10,687 nucleotides of DNA from an uncultured Marvinbryantia sp. (GTDB taxonomy: Bacteria > Bacillota > Clostridia > Lachnospirales > Lachnospiraceae): assembly GCA_934373455.1 (NCBI GenBank), contig CAKRON010000086.1, positions 1 through 10,687 of the forward strand, in the 5' to 3' direction. How positions within the stretch are numbered: position 1 is the stretch's first letter; each line of letters begins with the position of its first letter. The translations under genes and the position numbers were made by a program. This document shows, piece after piece, positions 1 through 5,948 of the stretch. Under the pieces are notes generated by a model. The model worked only from the letters and a program-made list of their open reading frames with translations, was not told the origin of the DNA and did not search any database.

Positions 1-82
1 GATTAACCTGCTCATATACCTTTTCTACTGCCCGCTTTACCCCAAAACAAAATCCTGCTGTTTTCGCTGTTATCACTTTCAT
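1..82 (-). CDS. ispH: IspH (LytB), 4-hydroxy-3-methylbut-2-enyl diphosphate reductase, N-terminal fragment
   Basis: IspH catalyses the last step of the MEP isoprenoid pathway, reducing HMBPP to IPP and DMAPP with an iron-sulfur cluster in the cytoplasm. Only the first 27 codons are in the window; the gene runs off the left edge. The start is the ATG at 82-80, preceded by GAGGTG, which overlaps the cmk stop codon. The visible peptide contains A-G-F-C-F-G-V-K-R-A-V, the family's N-terminal signature. The cysteine is residue 12, the same number as the first cluster-ligand cysteine of E. coli IspH. It lies 10 bases after cmk, a common arrangement in Clostridia, where ispH is often fused to ribosomal S1 domains. 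Whether that fusion exists here cannot be seen. Confidence 0.88.
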   Translation of the reverse strand, partial: MKVITAKTAGFCFGVKRAVEKVYEQVN

Positions 83-92
83 ACCTGACACC

Positions 93-749
93 TCATTTTA
101 CCAGTGATTTTATTTTCTCTACCACCTGATCGATTGTCAAATCGGAAGAATCAAGATATATCGCATCTTTTGCCTGAATAAGCGGTGCTGTTTCTCTGTG
201 CATATCCTGATAATCCCGCTGTTCAATATCTTTTTTTATTTCTTCCAGATCACAGTCCACTTTTTTCTCCTGGAGCTCTTTATATCTTCTGTTCGCCCTT
301 GTATCCACACTGGCCGTCAGATATATCTTCAACTGAGCTTGTGGCAGAATATTCGTTCCAATATCTCGCCCATCCATAACCACGTCATGTTCTTTCGCCA
401 GATTTCGTTGAAGCTCCAGAAGCTTTTCTCTCACGCATGGGAGAGCTGCTGCTTTAGATGCCATATTTCCCACTTCTTCTGTACGAATTTTTCCCGAAAC
501 ATCTTCTCCATTAAGTAAGACTCTCTGTTCTCCTTCTACGTATTGTATTGCAATCTCTATCTCCTTCAGTGCTTGCTTTACTATCTCACTGTCATCTGTT
601 CGTATCCCTTTGCGCAGCAAATACAATGCGATTGCCCGATACATTGCTCCTGTATCTACATATATAAATGACAATTCTGCGGAAACCCTCTTTGCTATTG
701 TACTTTTTCCGGCTCCGGCCGGTCCGTCAATTGCGATATTATATGACAT
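93..749 (-). CDS. cmk: Cytidylate kinase
   Basis: Cytoplasmic (d)CMP kinase that phosphorylates CMP and dCMP with ATP in pyrimidine nucleotide supply. The 218-residue protein is the normal family length. Visible motifs are the Walker A loop GPAGAGKST (about residues 9-17), DTGAMYR (about 32-38), MDGRDIGT (about 125-132) and the arginine-rich lid segment RANRRYKEL. I chose the ATG at 749 because a TGGAGG ribosome site sits 5 bases upstream (760-755). An upstream in-frame ATG at 761 overlaps that site and would add only four residues. It begins 18 bases after the flavoprotein gene and ends 10 bases before ispH, so the three are likely co-transcribed. Nothing unusual is seen. Confidence 0.96.
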   Translation of the reverse strand: MSYNIAIDGPAGAGKSTIAKRVSAELSFIYVDTGAMYRAIALYLLRKGIRTDDSEIVKQALKEIEIAIQYVEGEQRVLLNGEDVSGKIRTEEVGNMASKAAALPCVREKLLELQRNLAKEHDVVMDGRDIGTNILPQAQLKIYLTASVDTRANRRYKELQEKKVDCDLEEIKKDIEQRDYQDMHRETAPLIQAKDAIYLDSSDLTIDQVVEKIKSLVK

Positions 750-754
750 AAATG

Positions 755-760
755 CCTCCA
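755..760 (-). promoter_or_regulatory. Ribosome binding site deciding the cmk start
   Basis: TGGAGG on the minus strand, 5 bases before the ATG at 749. The alternative in-frame ATG at 761 shares bases with this site, so the site cannot serve that codon. The shorter cmk start is therefore preferred. Confidence 0.75.
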
Positions 761-767
761 TTTTTAT

Positions 768-2012
768 TTATTCTTCTGACATTCCAATTCCGGCTGCATA
801 TCCGGTAGACCAAGCTATCTGCAGATTAAATCCTCCTGTCACCGCATCCAGATCTAAAACCTCTCCTGCAAAATACAATCCTGATACCAGTTTTGATTCC
901 ATAGTGGAAGGATTTACTTCCTTCACGGATATACCACCTCTGGTAATAATAGCTTCATTATAGTCTCGCAGTCCCGTTGCCGTCAATGGAAAGTGTTTCG
1001 TAAGCTGAATCAGTTTTTCCCGTTCTGCTTTTGTTATCTCATTCACTCTTTTCTCTGGTGATATGCCAGATAGTTCAATCATAACCGGTGTCATTTTAGT
1101 CGGATAGAGTACACCAATTACATTTTTAAATTGCTTATTATGTCCTGCTTCAAATTCTCGAAGTAGTCTGGCATCCAACTGTTCTTCTGACAATGCCGGT
1201 TTCAAATCAATTTCTATTCTTAACTCTTTCTGTCTGAGTTTTTTCAGCACCGCCGTGCTTGCAGTCAATACCAATGGACCCGTTATTCCAAAATGAGTGA
1301 ACATCATCTCACCAAAATCTTCATACAGGCATTTCTTACCGTCATATACCGATAACGTTACATTTTTCAATGATAATCCCTGCATCTGTCTTCCATATTC
1401 TTCTCTGGTATTAAATGGAACCAGTGACGGTGACAATTCTGTAATCTTGTGTCCCACATGTTCTGCGAATCGATATCCGTCACCTGTTGATCCTGTCGTT
1501 TTATACGAAAGTCCACCTGTTGCAATCAATACGTTATCTGCCAGTACTTCTGTTTCATCTGCCAAACGGATTCCCTCTACCATTTTTTCCGGCTCATCTT
1601 TTATCAGTATTTCTTTTACTTCTGTGTTTAGATGTACTTTTACCCCGGCTTTTTTCATGGCATTCCGAAGAGTGTCAATTACATCCGCCGATTTATCTGA
1701 AAGAGGGAATACTCGCTCTCCCCTCTCTGTCTTCGTTTTCATTCCATGTTTTTCAAAGAAACTTATCACATCCTGATTTGTATATCCATAAAATGCACTG
1801 TATAAAAACTTGCGATTTGTACAGACACTGTCTATCAGTTTTTCCATATCACAGGCATTGGTGAGATTACACCTGCCTTTTCCGGTTATATAAATTTTCT
1901 TTCCAAGTTTTTCATTCTTTTCGTATAAATGAACTTCATTTCCACGTTCTGCAGCTGCTATGGCAGCGAACATTCCCGCAGCACCACCGCCAATAATTAT
2001 TATCTTTTTCAT
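768..2012 (-). CDS. HI0933/BaiN-type NAD(P)/FAD-dependent oxidoreductase
   Basis: A 414-residue cytoplasmic flavoprotein of the HI0933 (YhiN/BaiN) family. Most members have no proven substrate; BaiN itself was linked to bile-acid dehydroxylation in Clostridium scindens, which should not be transferred here. The N-terminus has the FAD-binding Rossmann pattern I-I-G-G-G-A-A-G-M (about residues 6-14), an acidic residue ending the second strand (E31), and the family signature YITGKGRCNLTN (about 41-52). The C-terminal part has GLYFAGEVLDLDAVTGGFNL, the second FAD-contact motif. The reading frame is open for 68 more codons upstream, but that would overlap the oadA end and lacks family similarity. 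The ATG at 2012 has AAAGGAAA about 6 bases upstream and begins exactly at the Rossmann strand. It is followed after 18 bases by cmk. Its start is only 20 bases after a hairpin that ends the decarboxylase operon, so its promoter is unclear. Confidence 0.9.
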   Translation of the reverse strand: MKKIIIIGGGAAGMFAAIAAAERGNEVHLYEKNEKLGKKIYITGKGRCNLTNACDMEKLIDSVCTNRKFLYSAFYGYTNQDVISFFEKHGMKTKTERGERVFPLSDKSADVIDTLRNAMKKAGVKVHLNTEVKEILIKDEPEKMVEGIRLADETEVLADNVLIATGGLSYKTTGSTGDGYRFAEHVGHKITELSPSLVPFNTREEYGRQMQGLSLKNVTLSVYDGKKCLYEDFGEMMFTHFGITGPLVLTASTAVLKKLRQKELRIEIDLKPALSEEQLDARLLREFEAGHNKQFKNVIGVLYPTKMTPVMIELSGISPEKRVNEITKAEREKLIQLTKHFPLTATGLRDYNEAIITRGGISVKEVNPSTMESKLVSGLYFAGEVLDLDAVTGGFNLQIAWSTGYAAGIGMSEE

Positions 2013-2032
2013 ACAATTTCCTTTGCTATAAA

Positions 2033-2054
2033 CGCCCCGGATTCCTCCGGGGCG
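2033..2054 (-). terminator. GC-rich hairpin, likely terminator of the decarboxylase operon
   Basis: A perfect 9-base-pair stem (CGCCCCGGA pairing with TCCGGGGCG) with a 4-base loop begins 13 bases after the oadA stop codon. On the minus strand it is followed by TTTATAG, a short and interrupted T run. It therefore looks like an intrinsic terminator that may be leaky. It lies only 20 bases before the start codon of the flavoprotein gene. It could equally be a processing or mRNA-stabilising hairpin. Confidence 0.7.
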
Positions 2055-2067
2055 CCTTATGTTTCTA

Positions 2068-3480
2068 TTAGACTGGATATGCTCCATTCTTTGTATCTGC
2101 AACAGTTTCATCAACCTTTGTCTGCTGTGCTTCTCTGTATTTGAAGAATTCAGTAGCAACCTGTGGGAACAGTGCGTAAGATAAAACATCTTCTTCCTGC
2201 TGTGTCCATTTTGCACATTCTTCTTTCAGCTTATCAAGCTGTGGTGGAATCAGATCTGCAGGACGGCATGTGATGACTTCTTCATCGCCGATACATTTCT
2301 TAACCACTTCAGGATTGAAAGGTTTTACAGTTTTTCCGTAATGTCCTGAAAGAACATCCTTTGTCTGCTGTGGAACCATCTTATAACGTTCACCGTTGAT
2401 CACGTTCATAACTGCCTGAGTACCAACGATCTGTGAAGATGGTGTAACCAGAGGGCATTCACCAAGGTCTTTACGTACACGAGGTACTTCTTCCAGTACT
2501 TCGTAGTATTTATCTTCTGCATGAAGATCTTTCAGCTGAGATGTCAGGTTAGAAAGCATACCGCCTGGTACCTGATATAACAGAGTCTTGATATTTACAC
2601 CAAGGTTCTTTGGATTCAGTAAGCCTGTATCAAGAGCATGGTCACGGATTGGTCTGAAGTAATCAGCGATTTCAGCAAGAAGCTTCTGATCCAGTCCTGT
2701 ATCGTATGGTGTGCCTTTAAAGGTTTCAACCATAACTTCTGTTGCCGGCTGAGAAGTTCCCAGTGCAAATGGTGACATTGCTGTATCGATTACGTCTACA
2801 CCTGCCTCTACAGCTTTCAAGTATGTCATAGAAGCAACACCTGATGTGTAGTGTGTATGCAGCTGAATTGGAATATCTACAGTTTCTTTCAGAGCCTGTA
2901 CCAGTTCTGTTGCTGTGTATGGAAGAAGAAGACCAGCCATATCTTTGATACACAGAGAATTAGCTCCCATATCTTCTACTTTCTTTGCCATATCTTTCCA
3001 GTAATCCAGTGTATAAGCTTCTCCCAAAGTATAGGAAAGTGCAACCTGTGCATGTCCTTTTTCTTTGTTTGCTGCTGTAACTGCTGTCTGAAGGTTTCTG
3101 ATATCATTCAGACAGTCAAAAATACGGATAATATCAATACCGTTTGCAATAGATTTCTGTACGAAGTATTCTACTACATCATCTGCATACTGGCTGTAAC
3201 CAAGAATGTTCTGTCCACGGAACAGCATCTGCAGTTTTGTGTTTTTGAATCCGTCACGGAATTTACGAAGTCTTTCCCATGGATCCTCTTTCAGGAAACG
3301 AAGGGAAGCATCGAAAGTAGCTCCACCCCAGCACTCTACGGAATGGTAACCAACTTTATCCATCTTTTCTACGATTGGAAGCATTTCTTCTGTTGTCATT
3401 CTTGTGGCAATCAGAGACTGATGTGCGTCACGTAAGATGGTTTCAGTAATTTTAATTGGTTTCTTAGCGATATCTGCCAT
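2068..3480 (-). CDS. oadA: Oxaloacetate decarboxylase alpha subunit-type carboxyltransferase, without biotin domain
   Basis: A 470-residue cytoplasmic carboxyltransferase of the OadA / pyruvate carboxylase subunit B / transcarboxylase 5S family. It exchanges a carboxyl group between oxaloacetate/pyruvate and biotin. Residues 1 to about 280 form the HMGL-like TIM barrel: TILRDAHQS with metal ligand D18, CIKDMAG with the lysine expected to be carbamylated (K179), and QLHTH with metal ligands H208 and H210. These match the family's D, K, H, H set one residue offset from the Vibrio enzyme. The conserved PYC_OADA region follows, including TPSSQIVGTQAV. Family members near 590 residues carry an association region and a C-terminal biotinyl domain. 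Here the protein ends shortly after the conserved region in GAYPV, so it must use the separate carrier encoded at 4687-5055. ATG 3480 has AGGAGG 10 bases upstream. It begins 14 bases after oadB and is last in the operon. Confidence 0.9.
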   Translation of the reverse strand: MADIAKKPIKITETILRDAHQSLIATRMTTEEMLPIVEKMDKVGYHSVECWGGATFDASLRFLKEDPWERLRKFRDGFKNTKLQMLFRGQNILGYSQYADDVVEYFVQKSIANGIDIIRIFDCLNDIRNLQTAVTAANKEKGHAQVALSYTLGEAYTLDYWKDMAKKVEDMGANSLCIKDMAGLLLPYTATELVQALKETVDIPIQLHTHYTSGVASMTYLKAVEAGVDVIDTAMSPFALGTSQPATEVMVETFKGTPYDTGLDQKLLAEIADYFRPIRDHALDTGLLNPKNLGVNIKTLLYQVPGGMLSNLTSQLKDLHAEDKYYEVLEEVPRVRKDLGECPLVTPSSQIVGTQAVMNVINGERYKMVPQQTKDVLSGHYGKTVKPFNPEVVKKCIGDEEVITCRPADLIPPQLDKLKEECAKWTQQEEDVLSYALFPQVATEFFKYREAQQTKVDETVADTKNGAYPV

Positions 3481-3494
3481 TTTAAATGTTCCTC

Positions 3495-4643
3495 CTATAC
3501 TCCAAAGATTGCCATAAAGGTTCCGGCTGCTACTGCAGTACCGATAACACCTGCTACGTTAGGTCCCATAGCATGCATCAGCAGGAAGTTTGTAGGATCT
3601 GCTTCTGCACCAACTTTCTGGGATACACGTGCTGCCATAGGAACCGCGGATACTCCGGCAGAACCAATCAATGGGTTAATCTTGCCTCCTGAAAGCTTGC
3701 ACATGATCTTACCAAAGATAACACCTGCTGCAGTACCGCATGCAAATGCAACAAGACCAAGAACTACGATCTTGATCGTGCTCATGTTAAGGAATGCTTC
3801 TGCACTTGTAGTAGCACCTACTGAAGTACCAAGCAGAATAACTACGATGTACATCAGGGCATTGGAAGCTGTCTCTGTCAGCTGCTTAACTACACCAGAC
3901 TCACGGAACAGGTTACCAAGCATCAGCATACCTACCAGTGGAGCAGTTGTTGGAAGCAACAGACAAACAACAATAGTAACGATAATTGGGAAAAGAATCT
4001 TTTCCAGTTTGGAAACAGGACGAAGCTGTTCCATTTTGATCTTTCTTTCTTCCTCTGTTGTCAGAGCTTTCATAATAGGTGGCTGAATAATAGGAACCAG
4101 TGACATATAAGAATATGCTGCTACTGCAATAGGTCCCATCAATGCTGTCTGTCCAAGTTTACCTGCAAGGAAGATAGATGTAGGGCCGTCAGCACCACCG
4201 ATAATAGAAATAGCTGCTGCTGCCTTTCCGTTGAATCCCATAAAGATCGCAAGGAAATAAGCTGCATAGATACCGATCTGTGCTGCCGCACCAAGAATAA
4301 AGCTCTTCGGATTCGCAATCAACGGACCAAAGTCTGTCATGGCTCCGACGCCCATGAAAATAAGTGACGGTAAGATACTCCATTCATCCATTAAATAGAA
4401 ATAATGGAGAAGACCTCCAACACCATTTGACATATCTTCCGGAGCTGCCATAATGTCCGGATAAATATTTACCAACAGCATACCAAATGCAATAGGTACC
4501 AGAAGGAGTGGCTCGTATTCTTTCTTAATTGCAAGATATAAGAATACACATGCTACTGCGATCATTACATAGTTGCCTACTGTCAGGTTAAAAAACGCTG
4601 TCTGGTGAAGCAGGTTCGATAATGTGTCTGTTACATATGACAT
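3495..4643 (-). CDS. oadB: Sodium-translocating decarboxylase beta subunit (OadB/GcdB/MmdB family)
   Basis: The 382-residue integral membrane subunit that decarboxylates carboxybiotin and couples this to sodium export. Hydrophobic segments run through the whole protein (for example about 22-38, 46-61, 113-136, 168-190, 217-245, 262-275, 291-311 and 353-380). Two hallmark regions are intact. IIGGADGPTSIF at about 147-158 has D152 in the position of the essential aspartate (D203) of the Klebsiella OadB. NFLLMHAMGPNVAGVIGTA at about 352-370 is the conserved C-terminal intramembrane segment. The ATG at 4643 has AGGAGGT 7 bases upstream. It sits between the biotin carrier and oadA, 43 and 14 bases away. 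The beta subunit alone does not distinguish oxaloacetate, methylmalonyl-CoA or glutaconyl-CoA systems. Confidence 0.95.
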   Translation of the reverse strand: MSYVTDTLSNLLHQTAFFNLTVGNYVMIAVACVFLYLAIKKEYEPLLLVPIAFGMLLVNIYPDIMAAPEDMSNGVGGLLHYFYLMDEWSILPSLIFMGVGAMTDFGPLIANPKSFILGAAAQIGIYAAYFLAIFMGFNGKAAAAISIIGGADGPTSIFLAGKLGQTALMGPIAVAAYSYMSLVPIIQPPIMKALTTEEERKIKMEQLRPVSKLEKILFPIIVTIVVCLLLPTTAPLVGMLMLGNLFRESGVVKQLTETASNALMYIVVILLGTSVGATTSAEAFLNMSTIKIVVLGLVAFACGTAAGVIFGKIMCKLSGGKINPLIGSAGVSAVPMAARVSQKVGAEADPTNFLLMHAMGPNVAGVIGTAVAAGTFMAIFGV

Positions 4644-4686
4644 TGTTTTACCTCCTGTGTTGTAGCATTACTGCGAAACGATTTGA

Positions 4687-5055
4687 CTAGTTCATTGTTG
4701 CCAGTACATCACCGTTTTCAACAGCTGCACCAACTGCTACATCAATACTTGCAACAGTTCCATCCTGTGGAGCTACAACAGGAATTTCCATCTTCATAGC
4801 TTCAAGAACAACGATTGGGTCACCAGCCTTTACAGACTGTCCAACACTTGCTTCTACTTTAAATACTTTTCCTGGTACGGAAGCAGTTACTTTCACGCTT
4901 CCTGCGCCTGCTGCCTTTGGTGCTGCTGCAGGAGCTGCTTTTGGAGCTGCCTTTGGTGCTGCTGCTCTTGCAACTGGTGCTGCGCCATTTCCTGTTCCTT
5001 CTTCTACTGTTACATCATATGCTACACCGTTCACGGTAATTGTATAATTCTTCAT
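4687..5055 (-). CDS. Free-standing biotin carrier protein (GcdC/MmdC/1.3S type)
   Basis: A 122-residue protein that carries covalently bound biotin and shuttles CO2 between carboxyltransferase and membrane pump. The C-terminal biotinyl domain covers about residues 53-122 and contains the attachment motif EAMKME, with the biotinylated lysine at K88, 34 residues before the C-terminus as usual. The N-terminal 20 residues (MKNYTITVNG...) resemble the start of 1.3S/GcdC-type carriers. Residues about 24-52 form an alanine-proline-lysine linker with repeated AAPK units, as in sodium-pump decarboxylases, giving a flexible arm. The ATG at 5055 has an AGGAGGA site. Being separate from oadA, it can serve both carboxyltransferases of the operon. 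Confidence 0.94.
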   Translation of the reverse strand: MKNYTITVNGVAYDVTVEEGTGNGAAPVARAAAPKAAPKAAPAAAPKAAGAGSVKVTASVPGKVFKVEASVGQSVKAGDPIVVLEAMKMEIPVVAPQDGTVASIDVAVGAAVENGDVLATMN

Positions 5056-5076
5056 TATAGTTTTCCTCCTACTATA

Positions 5077-5934
5077 TTAAGCTCTCTGCCATTTATTGCG
5101 GTTGCTCTTCTTGATGGAACGTACTACGAATCCATCTGTGGTTGTGCCTTCTGCTGCTGCAATGGCAGCTGCGATCACTGCGATCAGTTCTCCGTCATCA
5201 ACCACTTCTTCCTCTTCAGCCTGAACCGGTGCTGCTACTGGTGCAGGTGCCGGTGCTGCAGGTGCATCTTTCTTTTTCAGTCCATTTTCCAGCTTGCTGA
5301 TGTGCTTAAACTGTGAAATCAGGAAACTGAGGAAAAACAGCATTGCAAATACAACACATACACCCATCAGAGTGTTCAATACTGCTTCTTCCATTTTCTG
5401 TCCCATTGTCTTTTCAGCAGTTGCAAATTGCATACTTTCCAGGGAAAGATCATCACGGGAAAGAGTGGTAGTTACTACGCTTTCTCCGCTTTCAAATTCG
5501 CAGGCTGTCTTGATGATAATATCATCATCACTTACTTCAATGTCCTGTGCAAGAATCTGCTTGTATGCACCGAGTTCTTCTTTTGCATCCACCCAAGACT
5601 GAACACTTGCTACCATGCTGTCCTGATATTTACTGAGGATGGATGACGGATGTAAAATTTCTTCTGCCTGAGCATCGTCCATAGTAACAATCATCTCAAT
5701 ACTCTGCTGAGCATAAGATTCCAGGGATGCTCTGTCGGATGTACTGATTCCACCCTCTACGACTTCTTCTGCTGCCTGTGCTTCAGATTCCACTGCCGCT
5801 TCTTCTGAAACACTTTCGGATGCAGCTTCTGTAGTGACTTCGGTAGTTTCTGTCTCTTCAGCAAAAACAGTTCCGGATGTCATCAACATTGCGGCCATAG
5901 ATACGGAAACGATTAATCCTTTATATTTTCTCAT
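5077..5934 (-). CDS. OadG/MmdD-type gamma (delta) subunit with exported N-terminal domain
   Basis: A 285-residue membrane subunit, in position and tail the small subunit that joins carboxyltransferase, carrier and pump. Residues 1-25 form a signal peptide (R-K-Y-K, a hydrophobic stretch, likely cleavage after TVFA). An acidic, threonine- and glutamate-rich stretch follows (about 26-62). Residues about 65-175 form a predicted folded extracytoplasmic domain (SLESYAQQSIEMIVTMDD... to ...SMQFATAEK) that vaguely resembles DUF3887-like lipoprotein domains. One membrane helix spans about 187-209, followed by charged and alanine-proline linkers. The tail (about 248-285) has ELIAVIAAAIAAAEG and F-V-V-R-S-I-K-K ending near a tryptophan, the pattern I recall from MmdD/MmdE and GcdD tails. 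Klebsiella OadG has only about 83 residues, so the exported part is extra. I chose ATG 5934, with GAGGTG 6 bases upstream. An in-frame GTG at 5943 overlaps that site. Confidence 0.82.
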   Translation of the reverse strand: MRKYKGLIVSVSMAAMLMTSGTVFAEETETTEVTTEAASESVSEEAAVESEAQAAEEVVEGGISTSDRASLESYAQQSIEMIVTMDDAQAEEILHPSSILSKYQDSMVASVQSWVDAKEELGAYKQILAQDIEVSDDDIIIKTACEFESGESVVTTTLSRDDLSLESMQFATAEKTMGQKMEEAVLNTLMGVCVVFAMLFFLSFLISQFKHISKLENGLKKKDAPAAPAPAPVAAPVQAEEEEVVDDGELIAVIAAAIAAAEGTTTDGFVVRSIKKSNRNKWQRA

Positions 5935-5940
5935 ATCATA

Positions 5941-5946
5941 CACCTC
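5941..5946 (-). promoter_or_regulatory. Ribosome binding site deciding the OadG-like start
   Basis: GAGGTG lies 6 bases before the ATG at 5934, in the 14-base gap after the upstream carboxyltransferase stop. The last three bases of this site and the upstream in-frame GTG at 5943 coincide, which argues against GTG as start. Confidence 0.7.
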
Positions 5947-5948
5947 GC

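Noticed and set aside
2013..2216. N-terminal extension of the flavoprotein reading frame by 68 codons
   Set aside because: It overlaps the end of oadA, passes through the hairpin and has no family similarity, while the ATG at 2012 has a ribosome site and begins at the FAD-binding strand.
2851..3435. Long plus-strand open frame opposite oadA, and similar plus-strand frames elsewhere
   Set aside because: These lie antisense to well-conserved genes, have low-complexity or cysteine/phenylalanine-rich translations, and lack convincing ribosome sites. They are shadows of the real genes.
4920..4980. Short tandem DNA repeat
   Set aside because: It encodes the alanine-proline-lysine linker of the biotin carrier, which is normal for this family.
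5941..5943. GTG start for the OadG-like gene
   Set aside because: It is part of the GAGGTG ribosome site for the ATG at 5934, and the signal peptide reads naturally from that ATG.
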